Source: Mycolicibacterium goodii (lineage in GTDB: Bacteria > Actinomycetota > Actinomycetes > Mycobacteriales > Mycobacteriaceae). Taken from it: a stretch of DNA of 64,000 nt. Shown piece after piece: positions 29,063 through 38,701 of the stretch. Position 1 is the first letter of the stretch; every line of letters begins with the position of its first letter. Both the position numbers and the translations under genes were made by a program. Under the pieces are notes generated by a model that searched no databases, was not told the origin of the DNA, and saw nothing but the letters and a program-made list of their open reading frames with translations. Location: assembly GCF_001187505.1 (NCBI RefSeq), contig NZ_CP012150.1, positions 6,544,048 through 6,608,047 on the forward strand, written 5' to 3'.

Positions 29063-31759
29063 ATGAGCCGACCATCCCCACCTGCGCTGACCGTCCGGTA
29101 CGAGGGGTCGACCCGTACCTTCGCTCCCGGCAGTGATGTCGTCATCGGACGCGATTTGCGTGCCGACGTCCGCATCGCCCACCCGCTGATCTCGCGTGCG
29201 CACCTCGTGCTGCGGTTCGACCAGGGGCGGTGGGTCGCGATCGACAACGGCAGCCTCAACGGTTTGTACGTCAACGGGCGGCGGGTGTCGTCGGTCGACG
29301 TGCAGGACGGTCAGGTCGTCAACATCGGCAACCCCGACGGTCCCCAGCTGACGTTCGAGGTCGGGCGCCACCAGGGCTCCGCAGGCCGCACCCCGACGGC
29401 CGCGGTGCCCGTCGCAGGTCACACCGGCACGTCGTGGCCCGCGCAGGCCCCGGCCGGCGGCAGGCAGCAGCCGTACACCCAGCCGCCGCGCACGGCGTAT
29501 CCGCAGACCACCGGCACGCGGCAGCGGTACCCGTCGGCGCCGCAGCACGGGTACCCGAGCGGCCCGCAGGCCGGATATCCCAGCGGACCGCAGCACGGCT
29601 ATCCGAGCGGACCGGCGACCGGCTACCCCACCAACGGACCGGTGAGCGCGCCGCAGTCCTACCAGTCCCAGCCGGTGCGCACACCCCCTCCCGCCCCGGC
29701 CAACTCGTCGCAGGCGCCGACGACCATGGGGCCCGCCGCAACGGCGCGCGGCACCGCCGAGCCCGCGGGCAACCTCGCGACGAGCATGCTCAAGATCCTG
29801 CGGCCCGGGCGCGGCGCTCCCGCCCCCGCAGGCGCGATCAAGATCGGCCGCGCGACCGACAACGACATCGTCATCCCCGACGTGCTGGCGTCGCGTCACC
29901 ACGCGACGTTGGTCCCGCTGCCCGGCGGCACCGAGATCCGTGACGAGCGCAGCATCAACGGCACGTTCGTCAACGGCACCCGCGTCGACTCCGCGGTGCT
30001 GCACGACGGCGACGTCGTCACCATCGGCAACGTCGACCTGGTGTTCGCCGGCGGCACCCTGGTGCGCCGGTCCGAGACCGAGGCCGACACCCGCACCGGT
30101 GGGCTCGAGGTGCGCGGCCTGACGTGGACCATCGAGGGCAACAAGACCCTGCTGGACAACATCTCGATCGACGCGCGCCCCGGCACGCTGACCGCCGTCA
30201 TCGGCCCGTCCGGTGCGGGCAAGTCGACGTTCGCCCGCCAGGTCGCCGGCTACACACATCCCACGAGCGGCACGATCAAATTCGAGGGCCACGACGTCCA
30301 CGCCGAATACGCCTCGCTCCGAAGCCGTATCGGCATGGTCCCGCAGGACGACGTCGTGCACGGTCAGCTGACCGTGCGCCAGGCGCTGATGTACGCCGCC
30401 GAACTGCGACTGCCGCCGGACACCACCAAGGACGACCGCGAGCAGGTCGTCATGCAGGTGCTCGAAGAGCTGGAGATGACCAAACATCTCGACACCCGCG
30501 TCGACAAGCTCTCCGGGGGTCAGCGCAAGCGCGCCTCGGTGGCACTCGAGCTGCTGACCGGTCCGTCGCTGCTGATCCTCGACGAGCCCACCTCGGGTCT
30601 GGACCCGGCGCTGGACCGTCAGGTCATGACCATGCTGCGCCAGTTGGCCGACGCGGGCCGCGTGGTGCTGGTGGTCACGCACTCGCTGACCTACCTCGAC
30701 GTGTGCGATCAGGTGCTGCTGCTGGCGCCCGGCGGCAAGACCGCGTTCTGCGGGCCGCCCAGCCAGATCGGTCCCGAACTCGGCACCACCAACTGGGCCG
30801 ACATCTTCAGCACCGTCGCGGGCGACCCGGCCGAGGCCAACCGCCGCTACCTGGCGCGCACCCCTCCGGCCCCACCGGCCACGGCGTCGTCGGAGGCGCC
30901 GACCGATCTGGGCGCCCCGGCGAAAACCAGTCTGCGACGGCAGTTCTCCACGATCGGGCGAAGACAGCTGCGGCTGATCATCTCCGACCGCGGCTACTTC
31001 ATCTTCCTGGCGCTGCTGCCGTTCATCATGGGCACACTGTCGCTGTCGGTGCCGGGCACCGTCGGGTTCGGCGTGCCCAACCCGATGGGCGACGCACCCA
31101 ACGAACCCGGCCAGATCCTGGTGTTGCTCAACGTCGGTGCCATCTTCATGGGCACCGCGCTGACCATCCGCGACCTCATCGGCGAACGCGCGATCTTCCG
31201 ACGCGAGCAGGCCGTCGGCCTGTCCACCACCGCCTATCTGCTGGCGAAGGTGTGCGTGTATTCGGTGTTCGCCGTGGTGCAGTCGGCGATCGTCACCGCC
31301 ATCACCATCAGCGGTAAAGGCTGGGGCGAGGGCGCGGTGGAACGCGGCGTGGTGATCGGGAACCGCTCGCTGGAGTTGTTCCTCAGCATGGCCGCCACGA
31401 CCGTGACCGCCGCGATGGTGGGCCTGGCCCTGTCGGCACTGGCCAAGACCAGCGAGCAGATCATGCCGCTGCTGGTCGTCGCGATCATGAGCCAGCTGGT
31501 GTTCTCCGGCGGCATGATCCCGGTGACCGGCCGCGTCGGCCTCGACCAGTTGTCCTGGATCACTCCGGCCCGTTGGGGTTTCGCGGCCTCGGCGTCCACG
31601 GTCGATCTGATCCGGCTCGTGCCGGGCCCGCTGACACCGAAGGATTCGCACTGGGAGCACACGGCGGGCACATGGTTGTTCGACATGGCCATGCTCGCCG
31701 TGCTGTCGGTGTTCTATGTGAGCTTCGTGCGCTGGAAGATCCGGTTGAAGGCCGGCTGA
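29063..31759 (+). CDS. FHA-domain ABC transporter (Rv1747-type)
   Basis: 898-residue exporter half with two phosphothreonine-binding FHA domains (about residues 22-100 and 255-335), an ABC ATPase (Walker A GPSGAGKST near 381, LSGGQRKR near 483, Walker B LLILDEP near 505) and an ABC-2 membrane domain with six helices (about 640-895). A Gly/Tyr/Pro/Gln-rich linker joins the FHA domains. The M. tuberculosis relative Rv1747 is phosphorylated by a Ser/Thr kinase and affects cell-wall lipid export; the same logic is likely here. The start is ATG 29063. Confidence 0.92.
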   Translation: MSRPSPPALTVRYEGSTRTFAPGSDVVIGRDLRADVRIAHPLISRAHLVLRFDQGRWVAIDNGSLNGLYVNGRRVSSVDVQDGQVVNIGNPDGPQLTFEVGRHQGSAGRTPTAAVPVAGHTGTSWPAQAPAGGRQQPYTQPPRTAYPQTTGTRQRYPSAPQHGYPSGPQAGYPSGPQHGYPSGPATGYPTNGPVSAPQSYQSQPVRTPPPAPANSSQAPTTMGPAATARGTAEPAGNLATSMLKILRPGRGAPAPAGAIKIGRATDNDIVIPDVLASRHHATLVPLPGGTEIRDERSINGTFVNGTRVDSAVLHDGDVVTIGNVDLVFAGGTLVRRSETEADTRTGGLEVRGLTWTIEGNKTLLDNISIDARPGTLTAVIGPSGAGKSTFARQVAGYTHPTSGTIKFEGHDVHAEYASLRSRIGMVPQDDVVHGQLTVRQALMYAAELRLPPDTTKDDREQVVMQVLEELEMTKHLDTRVDKLSGGQRKRASVALELLTGPSLLILDEPTSGLDPALDRQVMTMLRQLADAGRVVLVVTHSLTYLDVCDQVLLLAPGGKTAFCGPPSQIGPELGTTNWADIFSTVAGDPAEANRRYLARTPPAPPATASSEAPTDLGAPAKTSLRRQFSTIGRRQLRLIISDRGYFIFLALLPFIMGTLSLSVPGTVGFGVPNPMGDAPNEPGQILVLLNVGAIFMGTALTIRDLIGERAIFRREQAVGLSTTAYLLAKVCVYSVFAVVQSAIVTAITISGKGWGEGAVERGVVIGNRSLELFLSMAATTVTAAMVGLALSALAKTSEQIMPLLVVAIMSQLVFSGGMIPVTGRVGLDQLSWITPARWGFAASASTVDLIRLVPGPLTPKDSHWEHTAGTWLFDMAMLAVLSVFYVSFVRWKIRLKAG
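29546..29641 (+). repeat. 24-bp tandem coding repeat in the FHA linker
   Basis: About four imperfect 24-bp units encoding (H/A/T)GYPSGP(Q/A). They form a flexible linker between the two FHA domains and may vary in copy number between strains. Confidence 0.75.
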
Positions 31760-31764
31760 CTTTT

Positions 31765-31830
31765 CTGCCGAGCAGACACAAAACTGCCCAATTTCGCGTG
31801 AAAACAGGCAATTTTGCGTCTGCTCGGCAG
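31765..31830. terminator. Long interrupted palindrome between convergent genes (GAGCAGACnCAAAA family)
   Basis: Outer arms CTGCCGAGCAGAC (31765-31777) and GTCTGCTCGGCAG (31818-31830) are perfect, with a further near-perfect inner pairing. It lies 6 bp after the FHA-ABC stop and just before the mfpA stop, fitting a bidirectional terminator. Its right half contains TTTTGCGTCTGCTC (31812-31825), the same sequence into which the IS110 element at 57.8 kb inserted. Confidence 0.65.
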
Positions 31831-31836
31831 GGGAAC

Positions 31837-32403
31837 TCAGCCACCGTGGACGTCGAGACCGTGCGCGGCGGCATAGGCGAGCCCCTGCTCGATGTCGATC
31901 TTCGCGCCGCGCACCTTCGCCGTCGTCCAGAACGTGGGGTCGACACGCGCGCCGCGCAGATCGGCCTCATCGAAGCGCGCCGCCTGCACCCGGGAGCCGG
32001 TCAGATCGGCCCTGCGCAGCACCGCTTTACGCAGATCCGCACCGACCAGGCCGACCTCGCGCAGGCGGCAGTCGGACAAATCCACACCGCGCAGATCGCA
32101 ACCGCCGAGCACCGCGAGCGTGAAGTCCGACTCGACGACCCTGACCGGCCGGATCCGGCATTCGGTGAACACCGACCCTAGCAGGCTGCAGTTCGCGAAC
32201 GTGCTGTGCCAGATGGTGGTGCGGCGAAATATGCAGTTGCGGAACGCCGATCCGTGATGCTCGGACTCCGACAGGTCGACGCCGCTGAAGTCGCATTCGG
32301 TGAACACGACGCGTTCGGTGCGGATGCGGCTCAGGTCCTCGTCGCCGAAGTCACGCCCGACGAACTCCTCGTCCGCCCACACCGTTTGGTCGCCGTCTGC
32401 CAC
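31837..32403 (-). CDS. mfpA: Pentapeptide-repeat fluoroquinolone resistance protein
   Basis: 188 residues made almost entirely of A(D/N)LXX-type pentapeptide repeats (for example TECDFSGVDLSESEHHGSAF and GADLRKAVLRRADLTG), which stack into a right-handed square beta-helix mimicking B-DNA. The known MfpA protein binds DNA gyrase and protects it from fluoroquinolones. It is the last gene of the conservon, 3 bp after mfpB, and MfpB is known to modulate its effect on gyrase. Length is close to characterised MfpA proteins of M. smegmatis and M. tuberculosis. Confidence 0.93.
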   Translation of the reverse strand: MADGDQTVWADEEFVGRDFGDEDLSRIRTERVVFTECDFSGVDLSESEHHGSAFRNCIFRRTTIWHSTFANCSLLGSVFTECRIRPVRVVESDFTLAVLGGCDLRGVDLSDCRLREVGLVGADLRKAVLRRADLTGSRVQAARFDEADLRGARVDPTFWTTAKVRGAKIDIEQGLAYAAAHGLDVHGG

Positions 32404-32406
32404 GCC

Positions 32407-32988
32407 TCAGCCGGGCAGCGGGGTCAGCGTGCTCAGCGAGTACTCGGTGACCGCGATCAGCGCGGCCTTCGCCGAGTTGCGGTCGCGCGCGTCGACGGTG
32501 ATCACCGGGATGTGCTCGGACAGCGCCAGGGCCTTACGCACGGCCTGGGTGGGATGCTTTGGCGCACCGTCGAACTCGTTGACCGCCACGATGAACGGCA
32601 GTTTACGTGCCTCGAAGAAGTCGACGGCGGCGAAGCTGTCCTGCAGCCGGCGCACGTCCACCAGGATGATCGCGCCGATGGCCCCGCGCACCAGGTCGTC
32701 CCACATGAACCAGAACCTGCGCTGTCCGGGCGTGCCGAACAGGTACAGCACCAGGTCCTCGGCGAGGGTGATCCGGCCGAAGTCCATCGCGACCGTGGTG
32801 GTGCGTTTGTCCGGTGTCCCCTCGAGCGGATCGATGCCCTCGGACACGTTGGTCACCAACGCCTCGGTCCGAAGCGGCATGATCTCCGACACCGCGCCGA
32901 CGAACGTCGTCTTGCCGGCGCCGAATCCCCCGGAGATCACGATCTTCGTCGAAGCGGCCGAGCGCCTTTCAGAGTGCTCGTAGGCCAC
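32407..32988 (-). CDS. mfpB: Conservon small Ras-like GTPase
   Basis: 193-residue GTP-binding protein of the bacterial Ras-like (CvnD/MglA-related) group. The P-loop is GGFGAGKTTF (about residues 20-29), the switch II region is LFGTPGQRRFWFMWDDLV, and a nucleotide-specificity loop VNEFDG is seen. It begins at GTG 32988 inside the 3' end of the DUF742 gene (20-bp overlap), which shows tight coupling. In M. smegmatis this protein cooperates with MfpA at gyrase. Confidence 0.9.
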   Translation of the reverse strand: MAYEHSERRSAASTKIVISGGFGAGKTTFVGAVSEIMPLRTEALVTNVSEGIDPLEGTPDKRTTTVAMDFGRITLAEDLVLYLFGTPGQRRFWFMWDDLVRGAIGAIILVDVRRLQDSFAAVDFFEARKLPFIVAVNEFDGAPKHPTQAVRKALALSEHIPVITVDARDRNSAKAALIAVTEYSLSTLTPLPG

Positions 32989-33334
32989 GCAGGGTCCTTC
33001 CTATCAGTTCGCGGCGTTCGTCGAAGCTCGCCGAATCCTCGAGGGTCGTGTGTACCCGTAGATAACCCTGCGTCACCAAGTCCCCGATCAGCACTCGCGC
33101 CACGCCGAGCGGGAGGGACAAATGTGCAGCGATCTCTGCCACCGACGGGCTGCCGGTGCATAACTCTACGATCTGTCCGCGCACATCGCGCCCTGGCCAG
33201 TGCGGCGCGTTGGGCGTGTCGAGCGTTTCGACCGGCGCCTCCAGCGGCAGATGGACCGGTGGCGCCGTGCGGCCCGCGGTCAGCGTGTACGGCCGCACGA
33301 GGTTGGGCTCGTCAGTGGGTTCGAGTTCGTTCAC
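32969..33334 (-). CDS. mfpC: DUF742 protein of the mfp conservon
   Basis: 121 residues of the CvnC type. The winged-helix-like core ELCTGSPSVAEIAAHLSLPLG and VLIGDLVTQGYLRVHTTLED is characteristic of DUF742. These proteins sit between the roadblock and GTPase partners in actinobacterial conservons, which are thought to act as G-protein-like signalling sets. Starts at GTG 33334, 24 bp after the roadblock gene. Biochemical role not established. Confidence 0.87.
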   Translation of the reverse strand: MNELEPTDEPNLVRPYTLTAGRTAPPVHLPLEAPVETLDTPNAPHWPGRDVRGQIVELCTGSPSVAEIAAHLSLPLGVARVLIGDLVTQGYLRVHTTLEDSASFDERRELIGRTLRGLRAL

Positions 33335-33358
33335 GGCTGTCCACGCTGTTTTCTCGGA

Positions 33359-33766
33359 TCAGGACGGCTGAGGCGCCCGCCGCGACGACTGCACGACGGC
33401 GCCGACACGTTCGACGAGGATCGCCATCTCGTAGCCGATCTGGCCGATGTCGCAGGACCGGCCGGCCAGCGTGGCGAGGTTGGACCCGTCGCCCACCCGC
33501 ATCAGCAGCAGGTACCCGTTCTCCATCTCGACCACCGACTGCAGCACGTGACCGCCGTCGAACAGTTGCGCTGCGCCGGTGGCGAGACTCGCCAGGCCGG
33601 AGGCCACCGCGGCGAGCTGGTCGGCGCGTTCGATCGGCATGTGCTCGCTGGCGGCCATCAGCAGGCCGTCGGCCGAGACCAGCACCGCGTGGGACACCCC
33701 GGACACCTCGCGGGCGAACTTCGACACCAACCAGTCCAGGGAATCGCGCTGGGTCGGGCGGGTCAT
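33359..33766 (-). CDS. mfpD: Roadblock/LC7 protein of the mfp conservon
   Basis: 135-residue roadblock/LC7 fold (CvnB type). It starts [31 protein letters not shown], the usual roadblock opening (listed here by feature), followed by the central helix with [13 protein letters not shown]. Roadblock proteins typically act as GTPase-regulating partners, here presumably for MfpB. Its ATG overlaps the histidine kinase stop (ATGA). Confidence 0.9.
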   Translation of the reverse strand: MTRPTQRDSLDWLVSKFAREVSGVSHAVLVSADGLLMAASEHMPIERADQLAAVASGLASLATGAAQLFDGGHVLQSVVEMENGYLLLMRVGDGSNLATLAGRSCDIGQIGYEMAILVERVGAVVQSSRRAPQPS

Positions 33767-36678
33767 TCGTTATCGGTTCCTCTGGTTTCACGGGCATGTG
33801 AGCGTCCGGCGTGCACGCCGCCGAAGTGGCTGCTGATGCTCGCGCGGACGGCCTCGGGATCGCGCGGCTTGAACGCCGCGAACATGCCGTTGTCAGCTTC
33901 GTCCGCAGATGCTACCGCCTCGGCACCGTCGTCGTTCCCGTGAGATTCGCCGTTGCGGCCGCCGTTGCGCGGGTCGTGCGCGTCGTGGTGGTGGCCGTTG
34001 GCGCCGTTGGTGAGGGCCGCGGTCACCCCACCGGGCACCAGGCGGGCGCCGGGGGTACGCATCGGCAGGCCTTCTGCGGTGTGCTGGTCCACCGGCGCAT
34101 CCTGCGCGGCGGCCGCCACCGACCAGCCCTTCTCCCACACCGTCTGCCAGTCGAGGTCCGCGCTGCGGGCGTGGGTGGTCGGGTCGATCGCGAACTCCGA
34201 CACCATCGACTGGTAGATCGAGTCGCCGGCGTCGGGGGCGGGCACACCCCGGCCGGCGTGCTGGTTTTCGGCGGGGCCTGCGGCGAAGAAGCCGGAGAAG
34301 GTGTCGGCAGCCCCGTTGGTATGGACCCCATTGGTATGGACGCCGTTGGTATGGACCCCATTGGTATGGACACCGTTGGTCTGGGCCCCGTTGCTCTGGG
34401 TCCCGTTGGTCTCGACCCGCGCCCGCGAGGCGAAGAACGACGACGTGTTCGTCGGCGCGCCGTTGGCCTGCGGCGCGGCCACCTGCGGTTCCTCTGGCTC
34501 GGGCCACTGCTGCGGCCACTCGCCCTGTGGTTCCTCGGCTGCCTGGGCCGGCTCGGGCCGGGCGAACGCCCCCGGCATCTCGGAGATGCCGGACGCACCC
34601 GGATTGCGTTGCGGCAGCAGTCCGCCCGCCAGATCGTCCTGCTGCTCGGAGTCGTACCCGGCGGTCACGAAGCGCGTGTCCAGCGACACCACCGTCGGAT
34701 ATCCGGGACCGGCCTCGACGGCGACGCCCTCGGGCTGCTCGACGGAGTCGACCATGGGTGTGCCCGCCGCAACGGCGCCGCCGACCAGCAGTTCGGCCGG
34801 GACGTACACCCCGGCGGTGGTGCCGGAACCGGGCTCGTCGGGGACGGTGCTGCGCAGCCGGACCACCAGGCCGTGCTGGTTGGCGAGGCGCCCGACCACG
34901 AACAGGCCCATGTGGCGCGCGGTGTACGGGTTGACCTCACCGCCGGACTTGAGCCGGATGTTGGCGACGCGCAGATCCGATTCGGTCATGCCGAGACCCA
35001 CGTCGGCGACCTCGACGACCAGCGCGCCGTTGCCCGCGAGCACCGCCGACACCCGCACCTGCGAACTCGGCGGCGAGTATCGCAGCGCGTTGTCGAGCAA
35101 CTCGGCGAGCAGGTGGATCAGGTCACCGGCGACGGAGCCGACCACATCGGCGTCGGCGACCTCGGAGGTGACGACGCGCGTGTAGTCCTCGACCTCGGAG
35201 GTCGCGGCGTTGATGATCGTCGCGATCTCCACGGGGGCACTCTGCTCGCGGGTGATCTTCGCACCCGAGAGCACCAGCAGGTTGGCGCCGTTGCGGCGCA
35301 TGCGGGCCGCGAGGTGGTCGAGCCGGAACAGGCTCTCCAGGCGCTGGGGGTCGTCCTCGTTGCGTTCGAGGTCGTCGATGAGCGACAGCTGCTGGTCGAC
35401 CAGCGACCGGCTGCGCCGCGACAGCGTCTCGAACATGTCGGAGACCTGCAGCTGCAGTTGGGCCTGCTCACCGGCGAGGAACACGGCCTGTTCGTGGAGT
35501 TCGTCGACGGCGTGGGCGACCTGACCGACCTCTTCGGAGGTGTGCACCGGCAGCGGCGTGATCGGCGCGGGTTCACCGCCGGCGCGGACGCGTTCGATCT
35601 CCTTTGCCAGATCCTCGTGGGCGACCTTGAGGGCGCTGTCGCGCAGCGTCCGCAGCGGGCGCACGAGCGAGCGGGCCACCAGCAACACGATGACCAGTGC
35701 GCTGATGACGGCGATCGCGACGAGGACGGCGTCGCGGATGGCGTCGTTGCGCGCATCGGCGGCCTCGGCCTCCACCGCGGCCGGGATGGCCGTGGTGGCG
35801 TCGTCGATGATCTGCTCGGCGATCCTGCTGGTGGTCTGCAGCGACGCCAATAGGTCCTGGTTGCCGACCAGCGGCACACCCGGGTTGGACATCATGGCCA
35901 TCCGCTTGACCATCTCGGCGCGCAGCGTCGCGGCCTCTTCGGAGGCGCCGCCCAGCAGTTCCGTCAGCGCCGCAACCGTCGACGGCTCGGTGCCCGCCAT
36001 CGTGATCATGGACGTCCGCAGCAACGGCTCGGGTTCGTCGCCGCCGCGGTTGACCATCATCTCCTGTATGGTCATCTGACCACGGGCGCCGATGGCCCGG
36101 CCCAGCGCCTCGATCTGGTCCTGCACCTGCTGGTCGTCGCTGTGCGCCGAGCCAGTGACGGCGGCCTCGGCGGTCAGCAGCAGCGGAGCGTAGTCGAGGA
36201 TGCGCTGACGCAGATCGATCGTGTTCGCCATGGCGCCGTCGACGAGGGTCTGGCCCTTGTCGAGCAGACCGGCGACCGCCTGGCCGACATCGCCTGCGAC
36301 ATCGGTGGCGTCTACCCGGTCCTGCAGTTCGGACTTTCGCGATCCGAACTCGTCCATCGCGGCCTGCCCGTCGCCGCCTGTGGTGCTGGCGACGAGCACG
36401 CCTTCCATGGCGGCCATGTAATTGTTGATGTCCGGGATCAGTTCGGCGCGGTCGGCGGCGAGGCGGAGATCGGACGCTTCATGGACACTGGCGTAGATCC
36501 GCAGTCCACCGAATGTGGCGGCGAGGATCAGCGGGACGAGGACGATCGCGAACACTTTCCGGGTCACCGGCCAGTTCGCCGGCGACCAGCGGGACGGCCG
36601 CTTCACCGGGGGCGACGACGACGGCGCGAAGTCGACGAGCGTGCCATCTGCCTGTTTCAGCTGCGTGAAGGCGGTCAT
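33763..36678 (-). CDS. mfpE: Conservon sensor histidine kinase
   Basis: 971 residues. One transmembrane helix (about 43-62) leads to an extracytoplasmic nitrate/nitrite-sensor-like helical domain (about 70-310), a second helix (about 317-340), a HAMP linker and a kinase core with N-box [12 protein letters not shown] and the G-box region ADVGLGMTE. The C-terminal ~320 residues are low complexity, Pro/Gln/Asn-rich, and include a (VHTNG)n tract. The CvnA-type kinase has no linked response regulator; downstream partners are mfpD-A. It starts at ATG 36678. Confidence 0.88.
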   Translation of the reverse strand: MTAFTQLKQADGTLVDFAPSSSPPVKRPSRWSPANWPVTRKVFAIVLVPLILAATFGGLRIYASVHEASDLRLAADRAELIPDINNYMAAMEGVLVASTTGGDGQAAMDEFGSRKSELQDRVDATDVAGDVGQAVAGLLDKGQTLVDGAMANTIDLRQRILDYAPLLLTAEAAVTGSAHSDDQQVQDQIEALGRAIGARGQMTIQEMMVNRGGDEPEPLLRTSMITMAGTEPSTVAALTELLGGASEEAATLRAEMVKRMAMMSNPGVPLVGNQDLLASLQTTSRIAEQIIDDATTAIPAAVEAEAADARNDAIRDAVLVAIAVISALVIVLLVARSLVRPLRTLRDSALKVAHEDLAKEIERVRAGGEPAPITPLPVHTSEEVGQVAHAVDELHEQAVFLAGEQAQLQLQVSDMFETLSRRSRSLVDQQLSLIDDLERNEDDPQRLESLFRLDHLAARMRRNGANLLVLSGAKITREQSAPVEIATIINAATSEVEDYTRVVTSEVADADVVGSVAGDLIHLLAELLDNALRYSPPSSQVRVSAVLAGNGALVVEVADVGLGMTESDLRVANIRLKSGGEVNPYTARHMGLFVVGRLANQHGLVVRLRSTVPDEPGSGTTAGVYVPAELLVGGAVAAGTPMVDSVEQPEGVAVEAGPGYPTVVSLDTRFVTAGYDSEQQDDLAGGLLPQRNPGASGISEMPGAFARPEPAQAAEEPQGEWPQQWPEPEEPQVAAPQANGAPTNTSSFFASRARVETNGTQSNGAQTNGVHTNGVHTNGVHTNGVHTNGAADTFSGFFAAGPAENQHAGRGVPAPDAGDSIYQSMVSEFAIDPTTHARSADLDWQTVWEKGWSVAAAAQDAPVDQHTAEGLPMRTPGARLVPGGVTAALTNGANGHHHDAHDPRNGGRNGESHGNDDGAEAVASADEADNGMFAAFKPRDPEAVRASISSHFGGVHAGRSHARETRGTDNE
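34313..34417 (+). repeat. 15-bp tandem coding repeat in mfpE
   Basis: Seven 15-bp units (plus-strand form CCGTTGGTATGGACC with small changes), in frame with mfpE on the minus strand and encoding (V-H-T-N-G)n. The four central units are nearly identical. Because the unit is a multiple of three, copy-number change by slippage would lengthen or shorten the linker without a frameshift. Confidence 0.9.
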
Positions 36679-36980
36679 CGGCGCCCAACCGTGCTATCGG
36701 CGGCGCGGCCGCAGTTCAGTACTAGGGCGAGAGTCATAAGGCTTCCTGCTGTTTCCGCCCACGCTGGGACGGGCGTCAAACGCCTGGCAATTGGTCGAGT
36801 ATGACAGCCACGCGCGAGCGTTTCCACAATTCTTACTGAACAGACAGAGTTCGTGACACAGCTGTAGCGCACTTGTGTGGTAATCGAGCAAAGCGCGTAT
36901 TGATCGCTGCGGCGAAATGTGGTCCAGCGTGCGGTTTCCTGCGCGGATCGGGCTATGCGGGCGGCCGTACGATCATCGCG
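36679..36980. other. Divergent intergenic region mfpE / trmL
   Basis: About 300 bp with no convincing gene. It must hold the promoter of the five-gene mfp operon (minus strand) and that of trmL (plus strand). I could not pick clear -35/-10 pairs. It is less GC-rich than its surroundings. Confidence 0.5.
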
Positions 36981-37445
36981 ATGTTCAGGGTGATGTTCTT
37001 CTCGCCCCGGATCGCACCGAACACCGGTAACGCGATCCGGATGGTCGCGGCGACCGGATGCGAACTGCATCTGGTGCACCCGCTGGGATTCGATCTGTCC
37101 GAACCCAAACTGCGCCGCGCCGGGCTGGACTATCACGACCTGGCGTCGGTCACCGTGCACGACGATCTGCCGTCGGCCTGGGAGGCCCTGATGCCCGCAC
37201 GGGTCTTCGCCTTCACCGCGCATGCGTCGACGCCGTTCACCGACATCGCCTATCGACCGGGCGACGTCCTGATGTTCGGGCCGGAACCGACCGGCCTGGA
37301 CGAGCAGACGTTGGCCGACCCGCACATCACCGAGCAGATCCGCATCCCCATGCTGGCGGGACGGCGGTCGCTGAACCTGTCCAACGCGGCCGCCGTCGCC
37401 GCCTATGAGGCCTGGCGCCAGCACGGGTTCGCCGGCGCGGTGTGA
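36981..37445 (+). CDS. trmL: tRNA (cytidine(34)-2'-O)-methyltransferase
   Basis: 154-residue minimal SPOUT methyltransferase that 2'-O-methylates the wobble base of certain tRNA-Leu. VMFFSPRIAPNTGNAIRM holds the catalytic Arg/Asn region, and the C-terminal trefoil knot is VLMFGPEPTGLDE plus IPMLAGRRSLNLSNAAAVAAYE (in parts). Length fits TrmL rather than the larger SpoU enzymes. Its neighbours match the SpoU locus Rv3366 of M. tuberculosis beside the mfp conservon. Start ATG 36981. Confidence 0.93.
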   Translation: MFRVMFFSPRIAPNTGNAIRMVAATGCELHLVHPLGFDLSEPKLRRAGLDYHDLASVTVHDDLPSAWEALMPARVFAFTAHASTPFTDIAYRPGDVLMFGPEPTGLDEQTLADPHITEQIRIPMLAGRRSLNLSNAAAVAAYEAWRQHGFAGAV

Positions 37446-37466
37446 CCGGCGGCAGGGCGCGTCAGT

Positions 37467-38108
37467 TCACCAGGTGTCCCAGTGCGTGAACTGCTCGGCG
37501 GGCAGTCGCTTGGCCTTCTTGAAATCGGTGCCGATGGTGTAGGCGATCGGGAAGAGCCCCGCCTGCGAGTACTTGTCGAACGGGATGCCGAGCACCTCGG
37601 CGGCCTGCTTCTCCCCCTCGCCCAGCAGATGCAGCGTGGTCCACGCCGAGCCGAGCCCGCGGGAGCGCAGCGCGAGCATGAAGCTCCACACCGCGGGCAG
37701 CAGGGAACCCCAGAAAGATGCGCTCATCCCGGCCGGCGCACCGTCGGGGCGGCCCTCCAGGCACGGGATGAGCAGCACCGGCGCCTTCTCGAAGTTGTCG
37801 GTGAGGTAGCGCGCGGAATCCCTGACCTTCGACTGCTGCTCGTCGCGGATGTCGCCGCGCTCGGCGGCGGCCTGCGCGAGATACGGGATCGCGTTGGTGC
37901 GGTAGATGTCGGCCAGCGCCTTCTTCTTTGCCGCGTCCTCGACGAAAACCCATTGCCAGCCTTGGGCATTGGACCCGGTCGGCGCCTGTAGTGCGAGGTC
38001 GAGGCATTCCAGGATCACCTCGCGCGGCACCGGCTTTGCGAAATCCAGCCGTTTGCGCACCGATCGGGTCGTGGTGAGGAGTTCGTCAACGGACAGATTC
38101 AACGTCAT
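37467..38108 (-). CDS. Nitroreductase-family flavoprotein
   Basis: 213-residue FMN-dependent nitroreductase fold. TTRSVRKRLDF gives the FMN phosphate-binding Arg/Ser pair, LQAPTGSNAQGWQWVFV the second FMN contact, and the C-terminal LLGEGEKQAAEVLGIPFD is typical. It corresponds in position to Rv3368c, which lies between trmL and dnaE2 in M. tuberculosis. The substrate is unknown. The start is ATG 38108; an upstream in-frame ATG at 38138 lacks conserved sequence. Confidence 0.87.
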   Translation of the reverse strand: MTLNLSVDELLTTTRSVRKRLDFAKPVPREVILECLDLALQAPTGSNAQGWQWVFVEDAAKKKALADIYRTNAIPYLAQAAAERGDIRDEQQSKVRDSARYLTDNFEKAPVLLIPCLEGRPDGAPAGMSASFWGSLLPAVWSFMLALRSRGLGSAWTTLHLLGEGEKQAAEVLGIPFDKYSQAGLFPIAYTIGTDFKKAKRLPAEQFTHWDTW

Positions 38109-38155
38109 GACGCGAGAGTACCCGCGCCGTTCGGTCACCCCCGGCGGCGAGAGCG

Positions 38156-38701
38156 TCAGCCCGCGTTCTCGGTGACGACGTCCTCGTCGTGCTGTGCGAA
38201 GTCGATGACCGACGCACCGTTCTCGCCGCGGTCGGCGTCGGGCAATCCGCCCAGTGCCGCAATGACTTCGCGGATCCTGGCGGCCTCGTCGTCGGTGGGC
38301 GTCGCACCTGCCTCGAGCTCGTCGAGCAGTCCGGGCCGCAGCCCGGCACCGTGGGCGACCTCGTCGGCCGACAGCATCGCGTGGATGCGCGTGACGTAGA
38401 TCTGCTGGCCGAGGCTCGATCCCGGCGCCGCCGCCGCTAGCGCCATCAGCGAGTCGTACCGTTGCCGCACCCCGCTGAGCGCCGCGGCCACCCCGGGCGA
38501 CGGACGCGGTGAGGACGCGGCCTCGGTCAGCGCCGAGCGCAGTTTCCGCAGGCCCGACAACACGATGTCGGCGCGCTTGTGGAACTTCTTGTCCTCGGGG
38601 AACGGCAGGGCGTCGATCGCCGCCGCGTACATGTGCATCGCCGCCTCGGACAGGTCGACGATGATCGATGAGTCAGCTTCCAGCGCTGCGTTCTGAGCCA
38701 T
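38156..38701 (-). CDS. Hypothetical protein with C-terminal helix-turn-helix-like segment
   Basis: 181 residues, mostly helical. The N-terminal half (for example AAMHMYAAAIDALPFPED and KKFHKRADIVLSGLRKL) has no recognised motif. The C-terminal part resembles an XRE-type helix-turn-helix: ADEVAHGAGLRPGLLDELEAG followed by TPTDDEAARIREVIAALGGL. The sequence suggests a DNA-binding protein but I do not recognise a family. Start ATG 38701. A 13-bp palindrome (GTCCTCTGAGGAC, 38889-38901) about 190 bp upstream could be an operator; this is speculative. Confidence 0.6.
   Translation of the reverse strand: MAQNAALEADSSIIVDLSEAAMHMYAAAIDALPFPEDKKFHKRADIVLSGLRKLRSALTEAASSPRPSPGVAAALSGVRQRYDSLMALAAAAPGSSLGQQIYVTRIHAMLSADEVAHGAGLRPGLLDELEAGATPTDDEAARIREVIAALGGLPDADRGENGASVIDFAQHDEDVVTENAG

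Noticed and set aside
29546..29641. Mobile or intergenic repeat in the FHA linker
   Set aside because: The 24-bp units are in frame and encode a GYPSGPQ linker, so they are a protein repeat.
28985..31660. 891-residue minus-strand open frame over the FHA-ABC gene
   Set aside because: Shadow of the FHA-ABC coding sequence; no motif, and GC-rich DNA commonly leaves such frames open.
34313..34417. Short direct repeats resembling a CRISPR array
   Set aside because: Units are contiguous 15-mers without spacers and are in frame with a coding sequence; no cas genes are present.
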